Assembly (NCBI RefSeq): GCF_903970965.1
Contig: NZ_CAJCKW010000009.1
Span: 62,001-126,000, forward strand
DNA: 64,000 bases
DNA from: Aureimonas sp. ME7
GTDB taxonomy: Bacteria > Pseudomonadota > Alphaproteobacteria > Rhizobiales > Rhizobiaceae
Reading direction: 5' to 3'
Part shown: positions 16,923 through 25,065 of the stretch, piece after piece
How the letters are laid out: every line of letters starts with the position of its first letter
Numbering within the stretch: the first letter of the stretch is position 1
Program-made: the position numbers and the translations under genes
Notes under the pieces: model-generated
Told to the model about the DNA's origin: nothing
The model's database searches: none
What the model saw: only the letters and a program-made list of their open reading frames with translations

Positions 16923-17054
16923 CGTCTGGGCGCACTCGCTTGAGGGCGGGCGTCCCCGGGGACGGCGTTGCCCGCCGCGCTGGAAATTCCCGGCGCGACG
17001 GGCTAATTGGAACAAACGACCCCGACGGCCCCCGAAAAGCGAAGTTTTTCATCC

Positions 17055-17513
17055 ATGCTGACCATGAAAGGCAAGTACGGCCTCAAGGCCATGCTGCATC
17101 TGGCAAGGCTGCCCGAAGGCCAGCGCGCCCTTTCGGAGGAGATCGCAAGGTCCCACAGCATTTCCAAGAAGTTCCTGGACACGATCCTCGGCGAGCTTCG
17201 CACCGCCGGGATGATCCATGCGCGCAAGGGCCGGGGCGGGGGCTACATCCTCGCCCGCCCGCCGTCGGAAATCCGGATCGGACATGTCCTGCGCGTTCTG
17301 GACGGCCCCCTGGCGCCGATCCCCTGCGCCAGCCGCACGGCCTATCGCCGCTGCGACGACTGTCGCGACGAGCGCACCTGCTCGGTGCGCCGCATCATGC
17401 TGGAGGTGCGCAACGCCATCTCCGCCGTCCTGGACGAGCGCACGTTGGCCGAGGCGGCCGAGCACCCGGGCGAGATCGATCTTGAATTCCGCGAACTGGT
17501 CGGAAACGCCTGA
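17055..17513 (+). CDS. Rrf2-family transcriptional regulator with cysteine cluster
   Basis: A 152-residue winged-helix regulator starting MLTMKGKYGLKAMLHLA, the typical Rrf2 opening. Helix ALSEEIARSHSISKKFLDTIL is the recognition region and GRGGGYILARPP the wing. Four cysteines at 91, 100, 103 and 109 form a CxxxxxxxxCxxCxxxxxC cluster that in IscR, NsrR or RsrR-like members holds an iron-sulfur cluster. A TTG at 17007 could add 16 residues, but the ATG at 17055 fits the family. It follows the sugar transporter by 132 bp on the same strand; no Fe-S assembly gene is in the window, so its regulon is not evident. Confidence 0.85.
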   Translation: MLTMKGKYGLKAMLHLARLPEGQRALSEEIARSHSISKKFLDTILGELRTAGMIHARKGRGGGYILARPPSEIRIGHVLRVLDGPLAPIPCASRTAYRRCDDCRDERTCSVRRIMLEVRNAISAVLDERTLAEAAEHPGEIDLEFRELVGNA

Positions 17514-17669
17514 CGCCCGCGCCGCGGAAGAGGGAGCGGACGATCGGGCTCGATCGCGGGGGATAGGCTTTCCGCCTCAGTCCATGAAAAGAGTATGGTT
17601 TGTTTTTCCCCCAGTGAGGGCCGCTCCTATCTTGGAAGGCGACACGCATTCACGGGAAAGGCCAAACCC

Positions 17670-18302
17670 ATGATCGAGACGTTGATCGTTCCAGGTCTCA
17701 ACGGTTCGCCGACGGGCCATTGGCAGCATCATTGGGCCTCGAAGGACCCGGCGGCCGAACTGGTCGAGCAGGAGCACTGGTCCGACCCGCGCCTGTCCGA
17801 CTGGCTCCATGCGCTGGAGGCGAAGATCGCGGGCAGCGCGCCGGGCGTCATCCTCGTCGCCCACAGCCTCGGCTGCGCGCTGGTGGCCGCGCTCGCGCGC
17901 CGCCCCGCCGCCTCGCATGTCGGGGGCGCGCTTCTCGTGGCGCCGGCCGACCTCGAGCCGTTGTCGCAGACCCATCCCGCGGTGTCGCAGTTTGCGGCCG
18001 CCTCCAAGGGTACGCTGCCCTTCGCCTCGATTCTCGTGGCCAGCCGGAACGACCCCTACATGAGTTTCGAGCGCGCCGAACGGCAGGCCGCCGAATGGGG
18101 CTCCGCGCTCTACGATGCCGGCGAGGTGGGGCACGTCAACATCGCCAGCGGCTTCGGGCCCTGGCCCGACGCCGAGACGCTGGCGGACGGCTTGCGTGGG
18201 CGCCCGGTCCTGGGACGCGGTTCGTCGCCGCGCCTCGCCAGCCCCTGGACCGCGCGAGGCTGGACCGAGCGCCGGCACGACGTCGGCCTGGGCATCGGCT
18301 GA
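17670..18302 (+). CDS. RBBP9/YdeN-type alpha/beta hydrolase
   Basis: A 210-residue small serine hydrolase. It opens with the family-typical LIVPGLNGSPTGHWQHHW, then the nucleophile elbow VAHSLGC (Ser66), and a C-terminal GHVNIASGFGPWP with the catalytic His. The acidic residue is probably in ASRNDPY. Bacterial RBBP9-like proteins are cytosolic esterases or peptidases of poorly defined substrate. The C-terminal 20 residues are Arg/Gly-rich and unlike the core. The upstream 156 bp hold nothing I can name apart from a T-run (GTTTGTTTTTCCC). Confidence 0.8.
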   Translation: MIETLIVPGLNGSPTGHWQHHWASKDPAAELVEQEHWSDPRLSDWLHALEAKIAGSAPGVILVAHSLGCALVAALARRPAASHVGGALLVAPADLEPLSQTHPAVSQFAAASKGTLPFASILVASRNDPYMSFERAERQAAEWGSALYDAGEVGHVNIASGFGPWPDAETLADGLRGRPVLGRGSSPRLASPWTARGWTERRHDVGLGIG

Positions 18303-18482
18303 GGTGGTGACACGGGTTCGAGCCATTCGAGTTTCGAAGGGTCGGACCCTCTTTTCCCGCCGCCGCTTCGCCCCATCTATGGGGTCTCGTTCACGGCGGT
18401 GGGTTCGATCCACGCCCGCGAACGGCTGAAGATCGGCGGGTCCATCCGGCGCGCCGGTCGCTTGAACCCGGGTTGCAGCAGT

Positions 18483-18854
18483 ATGTATCAGCAGCGAAGC
18501 GCATCGTCCTCCAAGGTCGTTCTCGTGGTGGACGACGAGCCATTGGTTCGGCTGAACGCCGTGGACATGTTCGAGGAAATGGGGTTCGAGGTTCTGGAAG
18601 CGTCCGACGGCGCGTCCGCGCTGGCGCTTCTGGAGCGGCGGGACGACGTATCCCTTCTGTTCAGCGACTGCCGGATGCCGGGCATGTCCGGCCCGGAACT
18701 CGCCACCGTCGTGGCCGAACGCTTCCCGCAGGTGCGGATCGTGCTCGTGTCCGGCTACGTCAACGTCCAGAAGCTCGAATGGCCGCTTCTGCCCAAGCCC
18801 TACGACGCGCAGTCCCTGCGCAAGGTCGCGGGCGACATCGCCCCTGCGAACTGA
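18483..18854 (+). CDS. Single-domain response regulator
   Basis: A 123-residue stand-alone receiver: acidic pair Asp17-Asp18-Glu19, phosphoacceptor Asp62 in FSDCRMPGMSG, conserved Ser/Thr in VLVSGY and Lys105 in LPKPYD. It has no output domain. The ATG at 18483 is chosen because the upstream extension is Arg-rich and unlike a receiver. No kinase lies next to it; the nearest is the HWE kinase 9 kb away. It resembles the receivers found with HWE/HisKA2 kinases in Rhizobiales (short FSD-RMPGM-G style). Confidence 0.82.
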   Translation: MYQQRSASSSKVVLVVDDEPLVRLNAVDMFEEMGFEVLEASDGASALALLERRDDVSLLFSDCRMPGMSGPELATVVAERFPQVRIVLVSGYVNVQKLEWPLLPKPYDAQSLRKVAGDIAPAN

Positions 18855-19226
18855 AGGCTGTCGGCCTTCGTATTCTCCTCCGTATCCAGACTAGGGTCCG
18901 GGTAGGATCGACGGATCCACCCCTCGGCTGGCATGCGCCGCGCGCTGATCATCGGCGCCGGGGTTTCCTTGCCAAGGGCCGACGCGTCCGCATCCTTGAT
19001 AACGAAAGCTTCTCACGCCGGGCTTCTCGCTGAGCCGGAGGACAACACCCTCACATCGGCGGGGTCGCAGAGCTGATCGGGCTCGAGTCTGGAAATGTCG
19101 GAAGCCTGACCTTGGTCCTTGCCAAAGGCGGATAGCCGATACGCGGGGCCAATCCTTCCCGGTACCTCTAACCGGTAGCTCCCGAAGAAAACGTCCGGTC
19201 GAAGCGAGGCCCGAGCGGCGGGAAAA
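18855..19226. other. Intergenic stretch without recognisable gene
   Basis: About 370 bases between the receiver gene and the efp terminator. The one long open frame (minus strand) continues antiparallel to codon usage and overlaps efp out of frame. No signal peptide, domain or RNA fold was recognised. Confidence 0.5.
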
Positions 19227-19248
19227 GGCCGGCGACGGGTCGCCGGCC
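19222..19248 (-). terminator. Intrinsic terminator of efp
   Basis: Perfect 10-bp stem GGCCGGCGAC (19227-19236) with GTCGCCGGCC (19239-19248). On the minus strand it is followed by TTTTCCCG, and it begins 8 bases after the efp stop codon. Confidence 0.75.
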
Positions 19249-19255
19249 GGCCGGG

Positions 19256-19825
19256 TCAGTCCTTGGCGCGCTCGACATAGGAGCCGTCGGCCGTCATCAC
19301 CACGATGCGCGTTCCGGCCGCGATGTGGGGCGGAACCAGCGTGCGCACGCCGTTGGAGAGCACCGCCGGCTTGTAGGACGAGGACGCCGTCTGGCCCTTG
19401 GTGGTCGGCTCGGTCTCGGTGACCTCGTAGGTCGCGCGCTGCGGCAGCTCGATCGAGATCGCCAGATCGTTGTAGATGGCGACCTGGACCGGCATGCCCT
19501 CCTGGAGATAGGGCGCATAGTCGCCGACGACGCTTTCCGGCACCGCCACCTGGTCGAAGCTTTCCGGGTTCATGAAGTGGAAGCCTTCGTCGTCGGAATA
19601 CAGGAACGTGTGCTCGCGCTCCTCCACGAAGGCGCGCTCGACCTGCTCGGTCGTGCGGTAGCGATCCGACACCTTCACCCCGTCGGAGATGCGGCGCATG
19701 TCGAGCTGGGTCACGGGCGTGCCCTTGCCCGGGTGGATGTTCTCGGCGGACAGGATCACGTAGAGCTTGCCGTCGTCGCGTTCCACGACGTTGCCTTTGC
19801 GGAGCGAACTGGCGATGACCTTCAC
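19256..19825 (-). CDS. efp: Translation elongation factor P
   Basis: A 189-residue EF-P, the factor that rescues ribosomes stalled at polyproline. All three OB-like domains are present. The tip loop reads HPGKGTP with Lys34 as the modifiable residue; this is the form beta-lysylated by EpmA/EpmB. Both modification enzymes are encoded just upstream on the opposite strand, 160 bp away, which strongly supports beta-lysylation rather than rhamnosylation (which needs Arg). Later landmarks are [13 protein letters not shown] and the C-terminal GSYVERAKD. It has its own terminator. Confidence 0.95.
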   Translation of the reverse strand: MKVIASSLRKGNVVERDDGKLYVILSAENIHPGKGTPVTQLDMRRISDGVKVSDRYRTTEQVERAFVEEREHTFLYSDDEGFHFMNPESFDQVAVPESVVGDYAPYLQEGMPVQVAIYNDLAISIELPQRATYEVTETEPTTKGQTASSSYKPAVLSNGVRTLVPPHIAAGTRIVVMTADGSYVERAKD

Positions 19826-19985
19826 GGGCTTTGTTCCTAATCTGTGTTCGTTGTCGTACAGGGGGAGTTCGTCTCAAGCCTTCGCCCCCGGCCCTAGCGC
19901 ATCTGGCGGCCTGCCGCCAGCCCGGGGACGTCGGCGATCATCCGAGCGGTCCGCTGCCCCGCGGGCTGCCGAAAGCCGGAATGCC

Positions 19986-21038
19986 ATGAGCCACGCCTCG
20001 CCCTGGTGGGCCCCCCATGTCCATGCCGACCGGCGCCCGCGCCTTCTCCTGCGCAACCGGCTGACCGCGGCTTTCCGGGTGTGGTTCGACGCGCGCGACT
20101 TCGTCGAGGTCGAAGCCGCCGCACTTCAGGTGTCGCCGGGCAACGAGGCGCATCTGGCCGCCTTCGAAACAACCGAGCATCGCTCCGACGGCACGCGTCA
20201 GCCGCTCTACCTCCACACTTCGCCGGAATTCGCCTGCAAGAAGCTCCTGGCGGCGGGCGAGACGCGCCTGTTCAGCCTCGGCCCGGTCTATCGCAACGGC
20301 GAGCGCAGCGCGCTGCATCATCCAAGCTTCACCATGCTGGAATGGTACCGGGCGGGCGAAACCTACAAGAGCCTGATGGCGGACTGCGCCGCGCTTCTGG
20401 CGCTGGCCGCCGAAACCGCTGGCACCCGCCGCTTTTCCTTCCGTGACAGGCAGGCCGATCCGTTCGCGGAGGCCCAGCGTCTGTCGGTGGCCGAGGCGTT
20501 CGAGCGCTTCGCCGGGATCGACCTCTTGGCCGGCGTCTCGGCCGCCGGGGAAACCGACCGCGATCGCCTCGAAGCCGACCTTCGCGTCATCGGCCTGCGA
20601 ACCGCGCCGGACGACACCTGGGCCGATCTCTTCAGCCGCGTCCTCACCGAGAAGGTCGAACCGAACCTCGGGATCGGGCGCGCCACGATCCTTCACGAAT
20701 ACCCGATCGCAGAGGCCGCGCTGGCGCGCCGAAGCGCGAGGGACGGACGCGTTGCCGAGCGCTTCGAGCTGTATTGCTGCGGCGTGGAACTCGCCAACGC
20801 CTTCGGCGAACTCACCGACCCGGCCGAGCAGCGCCGGCGGTTCGAGGCGGAGATGAACGAGCGCGAGCGGGTCTACGGCGAGCGATACCCGCTGGACGAG
20901 GACTTTCTCCGGGCGCTGGGCGCCATGCCGGAAGCCAGCGGCATCGCGCTCGGCTTCGACAGGCTGGCGATGCTGGCGGTCGGGGCGCGCCGGATCGAGG
21001 ACGTTCTGTGGACGCCGGTCGCGGACGGCGCCCCGTGA
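19986..21038 (+). CDS. epmA: EF-P lysine ligase EpmA (GenX/PoxA, LysRS-like)
   Basis: A 350-residue class II aminoacyl-tRNA-synthetase paralogue that lacks the anticodon-binding domain. It attaches (R)-beta-lysine to Lys34 of EF-P. Class II motifs are LHTSPEFACKKLL, then RNGERSALHHPSFTMLEWYRAG (motif 2) and GIALGFDRLAML (motif 3, ATP binding). The start ATGAGCCACGCC at 19986 gives the typical family length. It is divergent from efp and overlaps epmB by 4 bp (GTGA). Confidence 0.93.
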   Translation: MSHASPWWAPHVHADRRPRLLLRNRLTAAFRVWFDARDFVEVEAAALQVSPGNEAHLAAFETTEHRSDGTRQPLYLHTSPEFACKKLLAAGETRLFSLGPVYRNGERSALHHPSFTMLEWYRAGETYKSLMADCAALLALAAETAGTRRFSFRDRQADPFAEAQRLSVAEAFERFAGIDLLAGVSAAGETDRDRLEADLRVIGLRTAPDDTWADLFSRVLTEKVEPNLGIGRATILHEYPIAEAALARRSARDGRVAERFELYCCGVELANAFGELTDPAEQRRRFEAEMNERERVYGERYPLDEDFLRALGAMPEASGIALGFDRLAMLAVGARRIEDVLWTPVADGAP

Positions 21039-22075
21039 GCCGCCCGTTGCGCAGCGCTGAAAGCTTGGTGGAGGCCGGCCTCGCGCCGCCCGAACGCCTG
21101 GCCGAACTCCAGCGCGTCGCCGCGCGCTACGCCGTGTCCGTCACGCCGGACATGGCCGAGCTGGTGGAGGAAGCGGACGATCCGATCGGCCGGCAGTTCG
21201 TGCCGAGCGAGGCCGAGCTTCTGACGTTGCCCGAAGAGCGCCTCGATCCGATCGGCGACGAGGCGCATGCCCCCGTTCCCGGCATCGTCCACCGCTACCC
21301 CGACCGCGTCCTTCTCAAAGCCCTTCATGTCTGCCCGGTCTATTGCCGCTTCTGCTTCCGCCGCGAGGTGGTCGGGCCCGGCGGTGCCGGCAGCCTGACG
21401 GACGCCGAGCTGGAGGCCGCGCTCGCCTACATTGCCGGTCGGTCCGAGATCTGGGAAGTGGTGTTGACGGGCGGCGACCCGTTTCTCCTGTCGCCGCGCC
21501 GGATCGAGGCGATCGCGCGCGCGCTCGGCGCCATGGGCCACGTCAAGGTCATGCGCTTCCACACCCGCGTGCCCGTGGTGGAGCCGAAGCGCGTCACCGC
21601 CGAACTGGCCTCGGCGCTGCGTGCGTTTCCGGGGGCGAGCTTCGTCGCGCTCCATGCCAACCATCCCCGCGAGTTCACTGAGGAAGCGACCCGCGCGATC
21701 GCCCGTCTCGTCGATGCCGGCATTCCGATGGTCAGCCAGTCCGTGCTCTTGGCCGGCGTCAATGACGACCCCGAGACGCTGGCCGCGCTGATGCGGCGTT
21801 TCGTCGAGAGCCGGATCAAGCCCTACTACCTCCATCAGGGCGATCTGGCGCCCGGCACCTCGCACCTGCGCACTACGATCGAGGCGGGGCAGGGACTGAT
21901 GCAAGCCTTGCGCGGCAACGTGTCGGGCCTTTGCCAGCCGACCTACGTGCTCGATATTCCCGGCGGCCACGGCAAGGTGCCGATCGGGCCGAGCTATCTG
22001 GAGCGGCAAGGGGAAGAATGGTCGGTCGCCGATCCCGGCGGCACCTTGCATCGCTACCCGCCGCCCTCCTCCTGA
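21035..22075 (+). CDS. epmB: EF-P (R)-beta-lysine-forming lysine 2,3-aminomutase
   Basis: A 346-residue radical SAM/PLP enzyme that converts L-lysine to beta-lysine for EpmA. The radical-SAM cluster motif is CPVYCRFCF, followed by TGGDP. A PGGHGKVPIG stretch carries the PLP-binding lysine. It begins at the GTG that overlaps the epmA stop (GTGA), so the two are translationally coupled. Fermentative KamA enzymes are longer (about 415 residues) and have extra zinc-binding cysteines; the short length and context point to EpmB. No epmC hydroxylase is seen. Confidence 0.92.
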   Translation: MSRPLRSAESLVEAGLAPPERLAELQRVAARYAVSVTPDMAELVEEADDPIGRQFVPSEAELLTLPEERLDPIGDEAHAPVPGIVHRYPDRVLLKALHVCPVYCRFCFRREVVGPGGAGSLTDAELEAALAYIAGRSEIWEVVLTGGDPFLLSPRRIEAIARALGAMGHVKVMRFHTRVPVVEPKRVTAELASALRAFPGASFVALHANHPREFTEEATRAIARLVDAGIPMVSQSVLLAGVNDDPETLAALMRRFVESRIKPYYLHQGDLAPGTSHLRTTIEAGQGLMQALRGNVSGLCQPTYVLDIPGGHGKVPIGPSYLERQGEEWSVADPGGTLHRYPPPSS

Positions 22076-22268
22076 AAAGTTGAAAAGGGTTGCATCGTTT
22101 CGCCGGATGCGGGAAACAGGAGGCACACCCATTCCCGCCCGTGGTTCGTCCGCCCGCCGGAAGGTGCGGCAGCCCATCCCCACGCTCCGAGTCTGCTTCG
22201 ACGGAACGGGGAAGCGCGCCCACCCCTCCGGCATCCATGGCATGGCAACCCCCCGACCGGAGGACGTC

Positions 22269-22817
22269 ATGGCGCGTCGCGCGAGCCAGGATCCCGAAAC
22301 GAATGCACCGGTCCCGGAGCCGCGCGACCAGATCGCCGCGCTCCCCGTGCGCGTCCTCGACGACGGGACGATCGAGATCCTGCTCGTCACCTCGCGCGAG
22401 ACGCGCCGATGGATCGTTCCCAAGGGCTGGCCAATGAATGGCCTTCGCGACGACGAGGCGGCCGGTGTCGAAGCGCGCGAGGAGGCGGGGATCAAGGGAA
22501 AGCTCCTGCGCGAGCCGATCGGACGCTACGCCTATTGGCAGCGCACGCGCACCCACATGCGCTTCAACCAGGTCGACGTGTTCCTGATGCGGGTCGACAA
22601 GATGCTGAAGCGCTGGAAGGAAAAGGACCAGCGCGAGCGGCAGTGGTTCACGCCGCTGGATGCGGCCGATCTCGTGCTGGAGCCCCAGCTCGGCCAGCTC
22701 TTCCTGCGCCTGTCCGGCCAGCAGGAAGCGCGGCGCTTCCTGCGGCTCGACAAGCCGAAGGGCGAGGTCGCCAAGCCGAAGAAGCGCAAGGCGGACGACG
22801 CGGCGCCGACGCGCTGA
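22269..22817 (+). CDS. Nudix hydrolase
   Basis: A 182-residue Nudix protein resembling the diphosphoinositol/diadenosine polyphosphate-type hydrolases of Rhizobiales. RRWIVPKGWPMNG precedes the Nudix box, which reads G-x-R-D-D-E-x7-EAREEAGI. Compared with the usual REx2EExG core, the Arg position is Val (GVEAREEAG), while the catalytic glutamates are kept. The C-terminus is Lys/Arg-rich (KPKKRKADD), suggesting nucleic-acid or polyanion contact. The ATG at 22269 follows GGAGGACGTC; upstream in-frame sequence is not Nudix-like. It stands alone between epmB and the Jet operon. Confidence 0.82.
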   Translation: MARRASQDPETNAPVPEPRDQIAALPVRVLDDGTIEILLVTSRETRRWIVPKGWPMNGLRDDEAAGVEAREEAGIKGKLLREPIGRYAYWQRTRTHMRFNQVDVFLMRVDKMLKRWKEKDQRERQWFTPLDAADLVLEPQLGQLFLRLSGQQEARRFLRLDKPKGEVAKPKKRKADDAAPTR

Positions 22818-22961
22818 ACGGGCAAGAGGCCGGTCGAGAGACAGGCGAGCCTTGCGTGAACCTGTTGATCGCGCGAGGGCGGAGCTTTATGACGGGGCGA
22901 TATCGCGCGGGCCCGGCATGAGATCGCGGCACGCTTCCCGAACCCCTTGTACTGGAACGGA

Positions 22962-24368
22962 ATGCCGCTTTTCGACGTCCTGCCGCCGGATCTCTTCAAG
23001 CCCCTGGCGGCGTCCACCAAGCGGCTCTACTCCGACCTCCTGATCGACCTCCTCCATCGCACCTTCGAGCCCTCGGCCGAAGCGCCGCGCCGGGTCGACG
23101 TCCTGCGCGAGATCGAAGCGTTCCTGATGCGCCGCGACGAGGCGGGCGAGGCGGAGGAGGGCGCCGACGACCTGCCCCCCGGTCGTCTGGAGGAGCGCGC
23201 GCGCACCGTCTACGACCGGCTGATCGAGACCGGCTGGCTGGTGGAGCACCGCGACCGCTATCTGCGCCTCGTCGACCTCGACCCGGAAGCGGCGGGCCTC
23301 CTCCATCTCCTGTCGCGCATCGAGCGGGGCGAAACGCGCTCCTACGGCGGCGCGGTGCTGGAGGTCTTGAGCGGCCTCGAAGGGGCGGCCGAGCACCCGG
23401 ACGAGCGCTCCGAGTCCCTTCGCAACGCCCTGCGCTCGGCCGACGACTTCATGGCCCATATGCGCACGGTCGCCGTCACGCTGCGCCAGGCGGAGGAGCG
23501 CATCCTGCGCCAGCCCTCGCTGCGCGCCGTGTTCCATCAGTTCTTCGGCGACTTCGTCGAGCGCCACCTGATCCGCGACTACAAGACGCTTCACACCAAG
23601 GACAACCCGTTCCGCTTCCGCACCGCCATCATCCGCCGGGCGACGGAGATGATCGAAAACCCGGCGCTTCTGTCCAGCCTTGGCGAAGCCTACGGGCGCG
23701 AAGGGCGAAGCCCCGGGGCGGACGAGGGAGAGGCGGAGATCCGCACCGAGCTGTCGCGCATCGTCCAGGTGTTCGAGGCGGCCGAGCGGCATCTGGAAGC
23801 CATCAACGCCACCGTCGCGCGCATCGAGCGCCGCATGGTCAACGCCGCCCGCCACATGGACCGGATGAGCGGCGGCTCCACGGCGGAACTCGCCGAAGCG
23901 CTGCGGCGTCTGGGCGCCGACACGCGGGGCGAGGTCGCCGTCGCGCCCCCCATCCTGCCGCGCTTCATGCCGATCGGCCCGGTGCACATTCCCTCGCCCC
24001 GGCGCGACAAGCCGCCGGTCTCGGCGGTGCTCCTGCGCGACGTGCCGCTGGATCCGGCGGCAATCCTTTATGCGAGGGCGAAGGACGAGTACGTGCGGCG
24101 CACCCGCGTCACCGCGCCGGTGCTCACCGCCTATCTCGAACGCCTGATCGGGGTTCGAGCCGAGGTTCGCGGGCGCGACGTGCAGCTCGGCTCGATCGAC
24201 GACTTCGTCGCCTTCCAGCGCCTGCGCGAACTGCCCTCGATCTTCGGCGGCACCATGGCGCGGCGCTACGAGATCGAGTTTCTCGACGCGCGCTGCGCCA
24301 ACCGTTGGATCGTCTGCCAGGACTTCGTGATCCGCCGCCGCATGGGGACCGAACTCGATGCCGCCTGA
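22962..24368 (+). CDS. jetA: JetA/MksF-like condensin subunit (kleisin)
   Basis: A 468-residue protein opening MPLFDVLPPDLFKPLAA, which I recognise as the start of Wadjet JetA/MksF family proteins. It acts as kleisin, bridging the heads of the SMC-like JetC dimer and binding JetB. The N-terminal third is a winged-helix-like region; a helical middle (VTLRQAEERIL, VFEAAERHLEAINATVARIERRM) fits the kleisin coiled coil; the C-terminus would bind the opposite ATPase head. ATG 22962 is preferred to a TTG at 22947. Its 3' end overlaps jetB by 11 bp. Identification rests on sequence pattern plus the jetB-jetC context. Confidence 0.85.
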   Translation: MPLFDVLPPDLFKPLAASTKRLYSDLLIDLLHRTFEPSAEAPRRVDVLREIEAFLMRRDEAGEAEEGADDLPPGRLEERARTVYDRLIETGWLVEHRDRYLRLVDLDPEAAGLLHLLSRIERGETRSYGGAVLEVLSGLEGAAEHPDERSESLRNALRSADDFMAHMRTVAVTLRQAEERILRQPSLRAVFHQFFGDFVERHLIRDYKTLHTKDNPFRFRTAIIRRATEMIENPALLSSLGEAYGREGRSPGADEGEAEIRTELSRIVQVFEAAERHLEAINATVARIERRMVNAARHMDRMSGGSTAELAEALRRLGADTRGEVAVAPPILPRFMPIGPVHIPSPRRDKPPVSAVLLRDVPLDPAAILYARAKDEYVRRTRVTAPVLTAYLERLIGVRAEVRGRDVQLGSIDDFVAFQRLRELPSIFGGTMARRYEIEFLDARCANRWIVCQDFVIRRRMGTELDAA

Positions 24369-25065
24369 GACCGACGAGTTCCGCGACATCGTGGACGGCG
24401 ACTGGGCCGGCGGCCACATCGCCGGCAAGCGTCCCACCGGGGAGGAGATGACGCGCGCCCTCCAGGTGATGATGACGCGCCAGTGCCTCTATTCGCACAC
24501 GGTCGGGGCCGGGCGCACCTACGATCTCGTGCGCGCCTATCCCACCTTCTTCGAGCGCTATTTCGGCTCGCTCGGATATCGGCTCGTCGTCTCCCCACGC
24601 GACCAGATGGTGGCGCTGTCGGTTCCCGAGAACGAGCCGCGATACGACGGCACCTTCGAGCGGCTGCGCAAGGACGAGACGATCGTGCTTCTGGCGCTGC
24701 GCCTGATCTGGGAAGAGGCCCTGCGCGCTCACGAGGCGGGTGATGCGGCCACCGTCGAGGCCACGACCGACGATCTCGTCGATCGGATCGCCGGCGTCGC
24801 GCAGGCGCCCGCGCCCGACGAGCCGCGCCTCCTCGACATCCTGCGCATGTTCGCCCGCCACGGCGCGCTTAAGCTCGGCGAACGCGACAAGGCCCGGCGC
24901 GTGTCCCCTTTGACGATCCTGCCCGGCATCGGCATTCTCGTGCCCGATTCCTACGTCAAGGAACTGATCCTCTGGGCGGGCGAGCCGGTGGCGCCGATCG
25001 CGGAACCAGAACCCGTGAGCGACGAGCCCGACCCGACCCCCGCCGAGAGCGAACCCCATGTATAG
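24358..25065 (+). CDS. jetB: JetB/MksE-like condensin subunit (KITE, DUF4194-type)
   Basis: A 235-residue winged-helix protein of the JetB/MksE type. A short N-terminal region is followed by LQVMMTRQCLYSHTVGAGRTYDLVRAYPTFFERYF, of which TYDLVRAYPTFFERYF is most family-like, then ALRLIWEEAL and RMFARHGALKLGE; the last 25 residues are acidic and Pro-rich. KITE subunits dimerise and bind the kleisin JetA. It overlaps jetA by 11 bp and jetC by 8 bp, so the three are translated together in fixed ratio. Which Wadjet type it belongs to should be decided by profile search; I did not assign a type. Confidence 0.85.
   Translation: MPPETDEFRDIVDGDWAGGHIAGKRPTGEEMTRALQVMMTRQCLYSHTVGAGRTYDLVRAYPTFFERYFGSLGYRLVVSPRDQMVALSVPENEPRYDGTFERLRKDETIVLLALRLIWEEALRAHEAGDAATVEATTDDLVDRIAGVAQAPAPDEPRLLDILRMFARHGALKLGERDKARRVSPLTILPGIGILVPDSYVKELILWAGEPVAPIAEPEPVSDEPDPTPAESEPHV

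Noticed and set aside
18891-19877. Minus-strand 328-codon frame over the gap next to efp
   Set aside because: Out of frame with efp for two-thirds of its length, Arg/Gly-rich, and it runs through the efp terminator.
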